Assembly (NCBI GenBank): GCA_949775045.1
Contig: OX459100.1
Location: forward strand, 12,704,447-12,768,446
Source of the DNA: Metridium senile
Lineage: Eukaryota > Cnidaria > Anthozoa > Actiniaria > Metridiidae
DNA: 64,000 nt
Reading direction: 5' to 3'
Position 1 is the stretch's first letter; each line of letters begins with the position of its first letter. The notes beneath the pieces are model-generated. The model did no database searches. It was given only the letters and a program-made list of their open reading frames with translations, and had not been told where the DNA came from. Positions 13,663 through 25,821 of this stretch are shown in pieces. The translations under genes were made by a program, and so were the position numbers.

Positions 13663-16600
13663 TTAGACATACAATCCATAGATATCAATGTTACAAGTCC
13701 CGTCATTCGATTCTTCAAAAGCGTCATCCCTGTCTTGTGAGAACCATACCCTTAATTGCTGCCCAGCACTGACCCGGTAGGGGGTGGTGAAGTTTTTGTA
13801 GATGATGTACGGTGACATACTGTTGTAGCCAGATAGATAAAACTCGTTTGTGTAAAGAATGACGTCCTTGTTTAAAGGAATGATTCGCTTTCTTGCACTT
13901 GTTGCATCTAGAATGGTAAAGAAGATTTTTAAGAAACCAACAACAAAATGATATTTCATTACCAATAGAGTACAAATATTATACCCGTGAAACAAATAGT
14001 ACTAAATAGTGCTATAATTAAACAATAGAAAACAATTGAATTAGCACAAAATATCACTATTTAGTACTGTTTATGTTTCACGCTTTTGATGTTTGTACTA
14101 GCTAGTCCTTTTCACAGTTCCGTTCAGTGACCACGAATGATAGTTCCAAATCGACGGTTTCGCGTTGTTGCGATAAATTATAGTTTTCCAGTACACAAAG
14201 GAGGTACCATGGAAACCATAGGGCTTCTTGTTCCGAGTATTTGTATTTATCATTTGTACGCCTGTGTTCTTTAGTAAAGAGATACCCTGGAGACCAGAGG
14301 GCTTCTTGATCTAGTATTTGTATTTATCATTTGTACGCCTGTGTTCGTTAGTAAAGAGCTACCCTGGAGACCAGAGGGCTTCTTGATCTAGTATTTGTAT
14401 TTATCATTTGTACGCCTGTGTTCGTTAGTAGAGAGATACCCTGGAGACCAGAGGGTTTCTTGATCTACAATCATGTGCAAAATTGTTGGGACACTTTTTC
14501 ATGGGCGTTTTTGTTTGCGTTTAAAAATATATGCAAAATCTATCAATTTGATGTGCAAACCCCCTCCCCACTAAGCAATGTTGATTGGTCTTTCAAATGA
14601 CAACCGTTTCACATTCCCACAATTCAACATTGATACGGGGGAGAGGGGGAGAGGGGGAAACAGAAAAATGATGTTGAAATATTTTTCATGTTAAAACCAG
14701 ATAATATCCCAAGGTATTTTGCACATGATTGTAGTATTTGTATTTATCATTTGTACGCCTGTGTTCGTTAGTAAAGAGCTACCCTGGAGACCAGAGGGTT
14801 TCTTGATCTAGTATTTGTATTTATCATTTGTACGTCTGGGTTCGTTTATTTCTCGTTGCTTCACAAACCGTCAGATTTACAAACGCCAAAGCAAGTAGAA
14901 CATAATCTTGTGTAGTAATGATGAGTATAAGGTGAGCTATCGTAGTGATGATGGTGGTACTGCATGGGGAGGATGCAGGTAATGTGTTGCCTTAGAACCT
15001 ATAGGACGCCTGAGGCCCTCCCAGGGTTTTTAGGGAGCAAGGGAACAAGCGCATTTATTTTAAAGGAACACTGCCAAATTATTTTCAGGGAACAAGGGAG
15101 CAAAATATGATAAAACAATAGTTTTTTGGGATCATGGGATCATAAGGTAAAATATTTCAGGAAAACAGTAACGTTATTTTGCTATTATGAGGAACAAGGG
15201 AAAAAATGCAAAAAGATGAAGGGAACATGTGAACACTGATGCACCCCCTTTTGAGGGGGGGCTGGGAGGATGATGAAGGTTAAGGCTTCTAATATTAAAC
15301 ATGAGATGGAAGATAAAAGGATGAGAGGAGATGGAAAAAAATAATGAATTTGATTGAATTAACGATAATTGTTCCATAAATGCTAAGAACAGGTAATTAT
15401 GGGTGTTTTAGGGGTAAATTGGAACGAGAAATTAAATGCTTGCTAAACTAGAAATCAAAGTTGTCTCGCAGTGCGTCCGGCCCATACATGACAACTTGCA
15501 CGACTTCTGTATTGTTGTCACGTACGCCAGTACAGGGTATGATGTCACTCAATATGGAAAGACCTGTTTGCATGGTTTTCATGAGGAAAAGTAGTGAATT
15601 TTTCACGGGTACCCACTAGTAAATATATATTACTGATTCGTACTAACCTGTAATAATGACACCCAGCCTAGTGCTCGGTACTCCAGTAGTTCGTATATTA
15701 CTCCACCAATGACTGCGTGTTTCTGGGTAGTTTTTGTCGATAGTGACATACCCTGACTTCCATACCAGCTTCACCGTGAAAACCTCTCCTGGTTCAGTAA
15801 TGTTGAATGAACCGAACTTGTTGTCTTTTGCGCCAAAGGTTACTTCTTTGTTATTGAATTTGATCCATTTGACTGAGAAGAGATTTAGAAAGGATATCTA
15901 TCAGAGTATGACTGACTGACTGTCTGACTGTCTGTCTGACAGCATTACTCACTGATTGTCTGACTGTCTGTCTGACAGCATTACTCACTGATTGTCTGAC
16001 TGTCTGTCTGACAGCATTACTCACTGATTGTCTGACTGTCTGTCTGACAGCATTACTCACTGATTGTCTGACTGTCTGTCTGACAGCATTACTCACTGAT
16101 TGTCTGACTGTCTGTCTAACAGCATTACTCACTGATTGTCTGACTGTCTGACTGACTGCATTACTGACTGCCAGTCTGTCTGAAAGCATAACTGACATAA
16201 TTTGACTGTCTTTCTGATCGGACTGACTGTCTGACAACTGACTAACTGCATGACTGATCACATTTATCTCAAGACTGAATGATGGGTGGCATGATTGGGT
16301 GGCATGGTTGGCCGAGTGGTGAGGGCACCGGCCTTTCACCGCTGTGATCTGGGTTCGATTCCCAGCTCGGGCACCGGATCATATGTGAATTGAGTTTGTT
16401 TGATGTGTTGTTCTCTACCATTCCACGAGGGTTTTTCTCCGGGTTATCCGGTTTTCCTCCCTCAGCAAAAAATGTAGAGGTAGTGAGTGTGAGTGCCAGC
16501 AGAAGAATAACCACTATGTGGATCTGCTGTCGAAAATATTATTATTATTATTATTAATGATCTATCTGTCTGAATGACGAACGACTGACTGACTGCATGT

Positions 16601-18690
16601 CTGATCTAGACATGACTGTCTGCAAGACTGAGCGTTTAACGACTGACTCAGTACACGTCTGAAGTCTGACTTACTGATTGTCTGGACGCGTACGACTTTC
16701 CAACTGACTGACTGAATTTCTGATCTTGGCATGTCTGTATGACTGAACTTCTAGCAACTGACTGCCTGACGTCTGACTTAATTACTGACTGTCTGATCTG
16801 ACTGATTGTCCGAACAACTGACTTACTTACTTACTGACTAACTTTCTGATCTTATTGACTGAATGACTTTCTAATGACTCGCTGACTAACGTACTTATCT
16901 GTACTGGTCGCTCATTCACTTAGACCTACTCAATTACTCATGTACTTATACGTACGTACTTACATACCTGTTTCGCAATGCATTCCCATAAATCCTGGCT
17001 GGCATTGACATTTGTACCCAGTACCCAGAGAATTAACAATGCACTGAGCACCGTTGAGACATCGAGGCTTTTCACAAGGGCCCTGGAACGATGATAAATT
17101 GAGAAACATGAATGTAGTTTGCCATTTTTTGATGGCCTCCCCTCCCCTCGTCTTTGCCTGCTTTCTCCCATTACAAATATACAATTAAACAGACAAACCA
17201 GTGCAAACATGCAATGACAACAGACAAACAAAATAGTGGTGCCAGCCATTTTAAAAATCACTGGAAACTAGCCAGTAAACTAGTTTAGGCTGCGTCGGTG
17301 TTTGATATAAACGATATGTAATAGAATGAAATTTGTAACACCGTAAAAAATGTACGTTAACTTGATTTTACCTAAATGGAAACTAGCGAGTAAACTAGTA
17401 TAGGCTGCGTCGGTGTTTGATATAAACGATAGGTAATATAATGAAATTTGTAACACCGTAAAATATGTTAACTTAATTTAATTAACGTTAACTTTACCTA
17501 AATGGGAACTAGCGAGTAAACAAGTATAGGCTGCGTCGGTGTTTGATATAAACGATAGGTAATATAATATATGAAATTTGTAATTTGACTTAACCGTTTA
17601 CTGACGTTTCGAGCTTTAGCCCTCGTCGGAGTAAAAGAGTTAGACTGAGAGAGATACTGAGTATAAATCAGTTCAATTATCGTAAATTTTGAAATATCGT
17701 ATTGTAAGTAGTGTTTACAACATGAGCGGCCGTGTTGTATCGGCAGATACAATCGCAAGCCGAAGGCGCGCGATTGTATCGCCGATACAACACGGACGCG
17801 AATGTTGTAAACTACTTAAAAAATGTCTAGGTTAGCTCTTTCATATTTTACCAAAATTTTTAGGGTTAAAATAAATTTTGCCGTAAAATTACCAGTTAAA
17901 ACTTATGCAAATCAGGATATACAACACTAGTGTTGTATCAGATTTACAACACTCGTCATGGTCATGATTTCTTTTGAAAATGTCTCATTAATTATTCATG
18001 AATTTTTTAAGAGTTTATACACATAACGGTACGTACTGATAACCTCACACAAGAGAATATTAACTACTGAATTGTGAATTCTTTTAGAACTGAAAAGGTC
18101 ACCGTACATTACCATGAGGACACTGGAACCGTGAACACTTTGAGTTTTTTGTTACTTTTTTTAACAAACAGTCCATAAGCGAATAGATTGGAAATAAGAT
18201 TTATCATAGACACAGTGTATTTGAGCTCACTGTTTCATTATAAGAGGTTTTGAAGCATTAGAAGGTTCATAAATTATTAAAATGAAATAAGTCGAGTGTT
18301 CATGGTTCGAGTATCCTCACTGTAATACTTTAGTCTTTCAACTAACATGAAAACTCCCCTAACTTCATTTGACTTACTTACCCAAACACGGGCATAATGA
18401 TGAAAGCGCGCGCTGTTTGCAAACATCTGCGGCGAAGTTTCCTTATCCACATTTAAAAGCTGGCATTCTTGTAAACCAGCATCTGAATTGGCAACGTTTA
18501 TCGAGAGACAGTTCTCGGTTCTTGTGCAAAGAATCGCGCAATCCATGGAGGAAAAGACACTCGTTTGCAGGAACGGAGATACGTTTAAAGTGTGGAGAGG
18601 ATACTTGGAGAATGATCCGGTTCGTGTTTCTGTGGATGCGGAGGTAATGACGCTTAAAAAGACAATGAAACGGGCGGAAAATCCTTTCAT
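13663..18690 (-). CDS. Secreted PAN/apple-EGF protein
   Basis: Four minus-strand exons join in frame: 18690-18382, 17082-16968, 15872-15648 and 13907-13663, giving 297 aa. Exon 1 encodes a likely signal peptide (residues 1-20) and a PAN/apple-type module with Cys spacing DCAILCTRTENC and a later QECQLL. Exon 2 is one EGF domain with six cysteines (PCEKPRC to HCE). Exons 3 and 4 encode about 155 residues I cannot assign to a named domain. That part is rich in beta-strand-like and aromatic segments (VFTVKLVWKSGYV, RSHWWSNIRTT, QQLRVWFSQD), has one Cys near its end (TCNID) and stops at YGLYV. All donors match GT and all acceptors AG with consistent phase. The architecture implies an extracellular adhesion or matrix role (inference). 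Introns carry minisatellites, a SINE and a MITE. Confidence 0.85.
14218..14832. repeat. ~76-bp tandem repeat split by a MITE
   Basis: Units contain gtatttgtatttatcatttg, tacgcctgtgttcgttagta and accctggagaccagagggct. Copies begin near 14238, 14313 and 14390. The array is interrupted at 14468-14731 by a MITE and resumes afterwards. It lies in the last intron of the PAN-EGF gene. Confidence 0.9.
14468..14731. mobile_element. TA-flanked MITE, copy B
   Basis: A 264-bp element with 23-bp terminal inverted repeats: caatcatgtgcaaaattgtt at the left, pairing with attttgcacatgattg at the right. It interrupts a tandem repeat whose intact units read gatctagtatttg. Here the sequence reads gatcta-element-tagtatttg, so TA was duplicated on insertion. 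The family is shared with 10131-10364. Confidence 0.93.
15905..16265. repeat. 36-bp minisatellite in GACT-rich DNA
   Basis: About seven copies of a 36-bp unit (tgactgtctgtctgacagca then ttactcactgattgtc), decaying into GACT/CTGA permutations. Similar degenerate GACT sequence continues at 16560-16900 beyond the SINE, so the SINE landed inside it. Confidence 0.9.
16301..16555 (+). mobile_element. tRNA-derived SINE
   Basis: The 5' head resembles a tRNA, with an A box (tggccgagtgg) and B box (ggttcgattcc) about 40 bases apart, as in RNA polymerase III promoters. The body includes tttttctccgggttatccgg and ttttcctccctcagcaaaa, a segment resembling SINE core sequences seen across invertebrates. The 3' end is (ATT)n. 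No protein is encoded; retroposition would depend on a LINE. Confidence 0.85.
17262..17580. repeat. ~120-bp tandem repeat, ~2.7 copies
   Basis: Units contain gcgagtaaactagtataggc, tgcgtcggtgtttgatataa and gaatgaaatttgtaacaccg. Part of the unit also occurs alone near 8461. It continues into tgacgtttcgagctttagcc at about 17600, a motif common at the ends of cnidarian repeats. Confidence 0.85.
17707..18006 (+). mobile_element. Foldback element, copy 2
   Basis: The palindromic head (gtttacaacatgagcggccg paired with cgcgaatgttgtaaac) encloses the loop cgcaagccgaaggcgcgcga. It is followed by ttgccgtaaaattaccagtt, acaacactagtgttgt and a tattcatgaatt end. An inverted copy with high identity lies at 53270-53545, and a diverged one at 4412-4705. 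It sits in intron 1 of the PAN-EGF gene. Confidence 0.8.
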
Positions 18691-20440
18691 TTTAAATAAG
18701 ATGGAACGGATAGCAGTTCGCGTGTTTAGTTTTTTCTCTTTCGTTGTCTGTTCTGTTCGTGCTTGAAGAAAAAACAGGTTTGAGTTTCTGTATTTGCTGA
18801 TGCAACGAAGTCAACGATGTTCAAAAGGACAACAAAACGAAGTGAAAAACTATCATTTAGTGTACGTAGCCTTTGTGTCTTCTTTTATCTGCATCCTTTC
18901 TGCTTTTTGTACTTCTCTGATACGAATTAGTTGGGAAGTGACATGTGTAAACGTGCACGCTATAACCGGGGATTCTCATACTTCTGTTATATTAGTTTGC
19001 CGTTTATTGGCTGATTTTTCTAAGAGGATATTTACTTTTTGAACCAGTTGTTTTGCCTTAAGCCTCAATTAAGCTTCATCCCAGGATATCATTACAACTT
19101 TTATCGCAATTTGGAAGATAACATACTTGTAATAAAAAACATTTGTTTAACAAATGTTAAACAAAATTGAATTCAAATTTAGAATCAATATCAGAAGCAT
19201 TATAAGAACTCTCAAAAACAAGATGGCGGTACTGAACTCACCAAACACGAAGAAATGTTCAATTTTAAAGGTTATTTTTAGGTTGTTTTAATTACACTTA
19301 GATATAAAATGATTAGAATGTTTAAACTAGTAATTATGATCTAGTTTATTAAGGATAAGGTACCGGAATGGGATTTGTCGTACGTGAATGAAAATCCCAT
19401 GAAGACAAAAATTAAAGCCAGCGCTTGACAGTTCAAATGACAGTTGTTGAAAAGGATGAAAAAAACTTGGTCCACTTTCAAAGATTAAAATGTCTTCAAC
19501 CAATCTATTTTAATTAGAGAGTATATAGATATGTTTAATATTTAGATATGTCGTTTTTTAGTAAATTAAAACTTTATCAAGATAATACGATAATGACAAA
19601 GCGTTTGGTTCAAAATGTTTGCTAAATGATTGAACGAATAAATGGATCCATGCACTAGAAAACGAATAATTGAAAAAAAGTTACAAATTAATGAACTAGT
19701 GGATGGACGAATGAATTAAAAAGAATATTTCAATAAATGGATGGATGAATGAATGAACAAAATGAGTTTATAATGAATGAATGAATGAATGAATGAATGA
19801 ATAAATGAATGAATGGACAGATGAACAAACAAATAAAAGAATGAATGGATGTATATACGTATAAATGAATTAGCATACAAGCTAATGAAATATTGAACAA
19901 AAGAACCGAATAAATAAATAAACTGATGAAAAAAACAGACGAATGAAACAATGAACGAACGGAATAAATAGATGAATAAAGAGATGGAAAAAAGCCAATA
20001 TGAATGTATTCTGAATGAATAGATAAATGAAATGTAGATAAACAAATGAATATTCAACAAACGAATGTATGCAAATAGCTTATATGATTCTGTACAATAT
20101 TTTGCATAAGTGCACATTCATACACATTTTATGAAGCAATGAAAATCCAAAGAAATACTATATAATTAGAGCGCTTTCAGAACAACTGCAAGTGGCGATA
20201 ATTAGCGTTTTATTACTGAAACTAGTAGACGATAATTAGCGTTTTATTAGTATGTACTGAAACTAGTACTACTGCTACTCGGTACTACTCGGTATTTCAA
20301 TTCCAAGGAAACAATTAAAGTAAAACTATACCGCAATATTAAAATTAGCGGTTTATACTTGTGTGTGGGATGAGTCGGTATTTCTAAGGAAACTATTAGA
20401 GGAAAGAGTTAAAGATAACTAGCAGATAAACGCAAACTAA
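18691..20440. other. Intergenic DNA with (GAAT)n repeat
   Basis: This is upstream of the PAN-EGF gene and should hold its promoter; no motif is assignable. A degenerate (GAAT)n tract runs at about 19700-20060. I see no gene. Confidence 0.5.
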
Positions 20441-20529
20441 TTGCAACTAAGACGTTGTTTGGTTGTATGTAACATATACTATATATACATATATAATTAC
20501 CCCGGGGTAATGAAGCTTCTAAAGAAATT

Positions 20530-20562
<33 letters not shown>

Positions 20563-20589
20563 ATCTACGTCCAATCAACGTCCAATAAT

Positions 20590-20860
20590 CAGCGTCTTCT
20601 TCTCTTTCTCTCTCTTCTCTTCTCTTCTCTTCTCTTCTCTTCTCTTCTCTTCTCTTCTCTTCTCTTCTCTTCTCTTCTCTTCTCTTCTCTTCTCTTCTCT
20701 TCTCTTCTCTTCTCTTCTCTTCTCTTCTCTTCTCTTCTCTTCTCTTCTCTTCTCTCTCTTCTCTCTCTTCTCTTCTCTTTCTCTTCTCTTTCTCTTCTCT
20801 CTCTTCTCTTCTCTTCTCTTCTCTACTCTTCTCCTCTCCTCTTCTCCTCTTCTCTTCAAT
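20590..20860. repeat. (TTCTC)n pentanucleotide array
   Basis: Long near-perfect TTCTC/TCTCT array followed by degenerate variants. The minus-strand reading gives an Arg/Glu/Lys-rich frame that is a repeat artefact. Confidence 0.95.
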
Positions 20861-20874
20861 TATTTTTTCTTTCC

Positions 20875-21292
20875 CAGGCGATGTACTTGGGGGGGTGGGG
20901 GGGGGGGGGGGGGGGGGGGGGGCGTATTTTTTTGGGTTGACAAATTTCGTTCTTGAAATTTTTTGGGGTCAAGAGACCTGCCACGTATTCAAGTTTGGGT
21001 CTTAAAAAGAAACCGGTATTTTTTTGGGTTTTCATATCTCCGAGTTCAATTTTTGTTTCGATCCGTGTATCAGAAAATTATTCGTTTTAAAAACATTTTC
21101 AGCGAGGCGTGAGTTCCGTAAAGGAACATACTGACAATTGAGTTAATTGAATAAATCAGTTTTGAGGTATTTTTAAAGTCTTGTATTTTTGGGGGTTCGA
21201 AATTTGCATGCCATGTATTTTTTTGGGTGTAAAATATCAGGTTTGAGTATTTTTGGGGGGTTGCTCAAGCTCCCCGAGTACATCGACTGGGT
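20875..21292. mobile_element. TIR element with poly-G tract, copy 1
   Basis: It starts cccaggcgatgtactt and ends gagtacatcgactggg, forming an inverted repeat. A ~37-base run that is nearly all G (about 20888-20922) lies just inside the left end. The interior has repeated 'tatttttttgggt' blocks. A reverse-orientation relative is at about 42300-42640. Confidence 0.75.
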
Positions 21293-22640
21293 TCTCTTCT
21301 CTTCTCTAAGTTGGTCACAATGGGCTTCCTGTGGTGATTTGTCATGCGCAATGTACGTGGTGCATCACACACTGAGTTGGCGAGTTCTGGCTGTGTCTTT
21401 GGCAATTTTCTCTTCTTTTCACACAATATTCTGCTCGAAACTGCATCCAAAACACCAGAAAATGGACCAAGATACATTATCAAGTTAGTAACAAACGTTC
21501 TAGAATCTAAATATGCATTTTAGATCCGTTTTTACGGTTTAACTTCGTCAAAATAGAAGACCCCCAAATCAAAATGACTTTTGAATGGGTTTGACCATCC
21601 CGGCAAAGTTGTTTTCCTCGGGAAAGACATCTTTTACATCGCAAATTTGATAAAAATATACCATTAAAGGGTATAAATTTAAAGTATACTGATGTATTTT
21701 CGATAAAATATTGTATTTCGGCTTTAACGACATTCACTACTTTGCGGGGAGGGGTGGGCAAGCGATAGGAAGAGCTTTTGGTTATTAAGTTTTACTTTTT
21801 TTTCACAGGATTTTCAGTAAATAATTATGTAAAAGATACATCGAGAGTTAAAGGAGAAGAAACATGACGATAAGCAAGGAAGAGCAACAAGAAAATTAAA
21901 GATATTGCTGAACTCATGCACAAGATTCTATATAGTTCCATCCATGTTCAACAAAAAAGTTTTCTATTAAAACCAGGAAGAGGTGAAGCATGATGGCAAA
22001 TGTTTCATAATTTGTGCATACAGTTCTAAAGTAACAAAGGCTCATCAATGATGCAACAACAAAGTTGATACATGTACATTAAAAGAAAGCAAGTCATTGG
22101 TACGTCCAACATGGGCCAAAAACAACAAAACCTGGTGAGCTTATTATTAATGAAAGTTACATTTATTCTTTAAAAAATATGAAAGTTATATTAAAAATAT
22201 AAAAAAAATCATAAAAGCTGCTTATCTAGCTGCTTTTTGAAAGCATGTGAATGGGATTTTCATTAATATGTTTTCTGTCACTAAAACTAGAACATTTTAG
22301 TGGTTTAGCTGGATTTGTGAAGATTTGACAGCCTTCTTGACCATACTAAGGTCAACACTTACATTTCTCAAGGAATTTGTAAATATTTTTTACAGATATG
22401 TTTTGTGACAGCTAGGAATCCTGATCGACATAGATCGGACGCTTGTTATTTGACTCGTTAACTTTATTCAAATCACCAGTACAGTAAAGCAAAAGGTCAA
22501 TTGAAATGAATCAGCGACCAGTTTACATTAGCAATATTATCTAACTACAATTCTCAAGGCAATTAATTACATGTATAAATCACATAATATGCTATAACAA
22601 ATCAATGATACCCTTTGCATCTAGGAATGGGTCGAGGCGA
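21293..22640. other. No recognisable feature
   Basis: AT-rich sequence with only short open frames. Nothing supports a gene or a defined repeat. Confidence 0.4.
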
Positions 22641-22865
22641 TAGAGTTGGCTGGTATTCTTCATCTCTTGATTTCTTTGCCTTGCCTGTTCACTACATTGA
22701 TGTCAAGACTTCGTAGTGTTGCATTCTCATCGCTGAATTGTTTTGTTGAACTTCAGCGATGATCTTTCTTTCGGCAACTTTAGCTCTTTGACGTTGACAG
22801 TCAGGTGAGGGGTACTATGTGGGACATTGCTTTTTGTTCTGCTAGAGTTTCTGAAACGTACCTTG

Positions 22866-23560
22866 TCAGCTAGGATCTGTACATATTGAAGGCAAATCGC
22901 AAATCGTCAAGTTTGGAGGATATAAATGCATGGACGATAGTTTTAGTTGTTTCCAGAGAGATGTATTTTCGTATTTTTGCAATGTTACGAAAATGGTAAA
23001 AAGAAGACTTGCAAATATTATTTTCATGACGAACCATAGTGAGATGTGTATCAAATATGACACCAATGTTCCTAGCATGGGTTGAGGGCGCTATCACATC
23101 AGAGCCAAATTTCAGGGTTCGTACGGGTTTTGGAAAGTTTTGGAAAAGTTTTGGAAATCGATAATTTTTTTCCAGGACCTGGAAAAGTTTTGGAAATTTT
23201 CCTTTTTGACCAGTGGGCTATGGAAAAGTTATGATTTTTTTGTTGGTTGTAATCAGCTCCTACCTTGAAGATATTCGTTTTTGTTATATATTCCAAATTT
23301 ATTAAAATGCGGATTTTTTGTAACAAATCTACCACTAGTAAATGCACTTTTTGCTAATATCTATTGTTTTGGAAAATTAGAGTAGGGGCTGTGGAAAAGT
23401 TTTGGAAAAGTTTTGGAAAAGTTTGTTGAGAATTCTGTACGAACCCTGAAATTTATTTAAAGAGAAGGAAGAGTTACCTGTGGACTGTGCTTTGAAGAAA
23501 ATAGCCGGAATTCAGTTTTGTCTTTGTTTAATTTAAATTTAATGAAAGCTTTTCATTGCT
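22866..23560 (-). pseudogene. Non-LTR (LINE) reverse transcriptase fragment
   Basis: The minus-strand frame at 23097-22866 reads as the late reverse-transcriptase region of a jockey/CR1-like LINE: ARNIGVIFDTHLTMVRH, then CKSSFYHFRNIAKIRKYIS and TIVHAFISSKLD. The upstream part (KDKTEFRLFSSKHSPQVT) is on the far side of a MITE at 23113-23448, which splits the ORF. The downstream end degenerates after LDDLRFAFN, where an intact LINE would read a Tyr-Cys-Asn motif. No endonuclease domain is present. Confidence 0.75.
23113..23448. mobile_element. MITE inserted in the LINE fragment
   Basis: It begins cagggttcgtacgggttttg and ends attctgtacgaaccctg, with aaattt directly repeated on both sides (23107-23112 and 23449-23454). 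The interior consists largely of 'ttttggaaaag' iterations and encodes nothing. Confidence 0.85.
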
Positions 23561-23859
23561 CTAAGGTAATTCTTGAGAGATGAGACTTCATCCAATAAGG
23601 GCTCCAATTATTTGTCCAGTATACTCATAAAATCTTCCTTAATAAGTGCCACAATACAGAAAAAAACACATTTACAACATGAATTTCGATAAAGAAATAA
23701 GGTTAATAATGACCTCCATCCAGGAGACAATATCGTCGATGTGATGGCTTGGCCTTTTGGTGGCAGTTGAAAGCACTAATCTACCATCCAGTAGATTCAA
23801 GCACAATATATTATAGAAGCACAAAGCAACAGCAGCAAGCAATCGCATGTGTTATAAAT

Positions 23860-24350
23860 TTATCACAATAGAAAATAATTGTACCTTTACTGGTTGTTGT
23901 TTTTTACATCTTTTTTTGATGGCTTCTCGCCAGAAGATCGGGCTTTGATAAAATCGACTGGTTTCTTTTGCTTCTTTGAACAAGTTGAAGAAGATGTCGA
24001 CGATACTGTTGTAGTAGGAGTGGTGGTAGAGCCTGAACCAGTGGGATTTTGTTTTAAAAAGGTTAAACTGGCACCACATGAGGCACAGAACGTCCAAGAA
24101 GGATAGCTTGACCTTCCACAAACGGGACGTGTGCATAGAATCAGCAGTTTCTAAGCAGAAATATCTCTCCAGCGATGTGGAAAGGAAGAACATAATACCA
24201 GAGCATAAATAGAAAATGCCCCCATCCAGGAGACAATATCTTCGATGGGATGGTGTGTCTTTTTAGTGGCGTTTGAAAGCACTAATCTACTATCCAGGAG
24301 CCGTTGTGGTTCGGCTTCAGACTGGAGTAGATTAGCGGACATCAAGGAGC
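23860..24350 (-). pseudogene. Decayed retroelement-like ORF
   Basis: In successive minus-strand frames I read LVLSNATKKTHHPIEDIVSW, GAFSIYALVLCSSFPHRW and then, after a frame change, SYPSWTFCASCGASLTFLK. It resembles uncharacterised ORFs of cnidarian retroelements that combine an 'AFSIY...PHRW' block with a short Cys-containing tail; that comparison is from memory. A 90-bp part of the region is duplicated at about 23711 (caggagacaatatcgtcgat). At least one frameshift is needed. Confidence 0.45.
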
Positions 24351-24359
24351 GAGGACCTT

Positions 24360-25812
24360 AGCAATACTGTGTTGCACACATTATGTCGTCACGCCTCAAA
24401 GGATGTTTTGGAATTTTTATCTTTTCAAAGACCAAACCTCCCAAATTTTCTGATAACATAGGAATTATGTCCAGCAATTTGACAGCAGCAAATGTGCTGA
24501 CTTTATACTCTTCATCTATCGAGAATTAACAACATTGTTACTAGTAGTTTACAACTGAAAGTTACTAATTTTGCATACTTAGTGAAATTATAATATACTT
24601 AGACTGACTTGTTAAGATGTATATTTTTCGATAATGGGCTGGTAGACCGAAATAGTCAACAGCCATTCCAGGAACAACCTGCCCAGTCCCAACAACGCTG
24701 CTTCTAATTTTTATACTGATTATACTCCAGAAACGGATATCATTATATAAATAATGTTAAGATTTAACTTGACACCATGTCACCATTAAAGACGTCTTGC
24801 ACCTCCCCAAGTGTTTTCGTCCTTCTTTATCATCTCCACACATTACAACTGCACCACTCTCCTCAAAGCCTTCTGGCGACACTCCCTCCTCGCCACCTCC
24901 ACGCATTACAGATAGAAAGAGGCAACAGCCATTCCAGGAACAACCTGGCCATTATGTAAAAGGAAAACAAAGAATTTGCATAGTTTATTTGTGTATAAAA
25001 TTTAGTCTTTTTTTAAGATATCAGAAACATTTGAAAATAAGTGTGTACAACCTCAGTTTTCATTATTGCTTGTAATATAAGTTTGATGTTAGATATTTAA
25101 AGAGCCACCTAGTGGGCATTCAAACTTCAATCTTATAGATTGTCTCATTTGTTGTTTTTTTGGTTGTGGTAATTGAACGTGGCCATTATTCTCTCTTCTT
25201 AGCCTGTTTTTGGAAATTGGCATACAATTGCTTTTATCACCTCTGTTTTTCCTCTTCCTTCTTGTTTGAAGAATCTTGGTTCATTATTTATACTTTTTTC
25301 GTCTTCAATTGAACCTTAGAGTAATTTGTCTGTTGGCGTTGACATTGTGATATGTGGACTTTTAAACTCAGGTCAGGAGATCTTGCATTTTTTCAATAAA
25401 CAATTAAAAAAACAATAATAACTTGGGCCCACGAACGGTTGGTCAGAATTGGAGCCGCTGGCATGCTCGATGCATTCGAACCCTGTACTGATGTTGTGAG
25501 GCACAGAGCCGACGAAATTGTTGATGACAGCGAGCCAGGCAATGTAAACATGTTCACAAAAGGAGAAACAGCCAACTTACCTTCTGCCTCCATAAAACCC
25601 TGTGCTTGTCCCTTTCTGGACCTTTTTTTCGACACTCATTCCTAAAAAATTAGCTCTGCTAAAACAAATCATTGGCATTTTCAGAATGAGCACATTAAAG
25701 TTAGTACTGTTGCTGATTTTTAGCATTTCTTGATGAAATTGGAAATGTTTATGATTTTTTTCGTGACCAGATCCTGCAAAAGGCCTACTGAGATTTAAAC
25801 TCAGCACGGCAG
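24360..25812. other. Intergenic DNA, no gene recognised
   Basis: The short phrase agccattccaggaacaacct occurs twice (about 24662 and 24926). A lone unit related to the 26925-27365 tandem repeat (ttagcctgtttttggaaatt) lies near 25200. No exon can be supported. Confidence 0.4.
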
Positions 25813-25821
25813 CATTCTTAG

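Noticed and set aside
15851..16339. 162-codon minus-strand frame with Val-Arg-Gln-Ser repeats
   Set aside because: It reads through the 36-bp minisatellite and into a real exon and SINE; no coding signature of its own.
18369..18766. Plus-strand frames of 92 codons
   Set aside because: They are antisense shadows of the PAN-domain exon.
20575..20859. Arg/Glu/Lys-rich frame on the minus strand
   Set aside because: Product of the TTCTC simple repeat.
24777..25075. Pro/Ser-rich frame that might be an exon
   Set aside because: A GTAAAA donor is possible but no acceptor, start or homologue could be identified.
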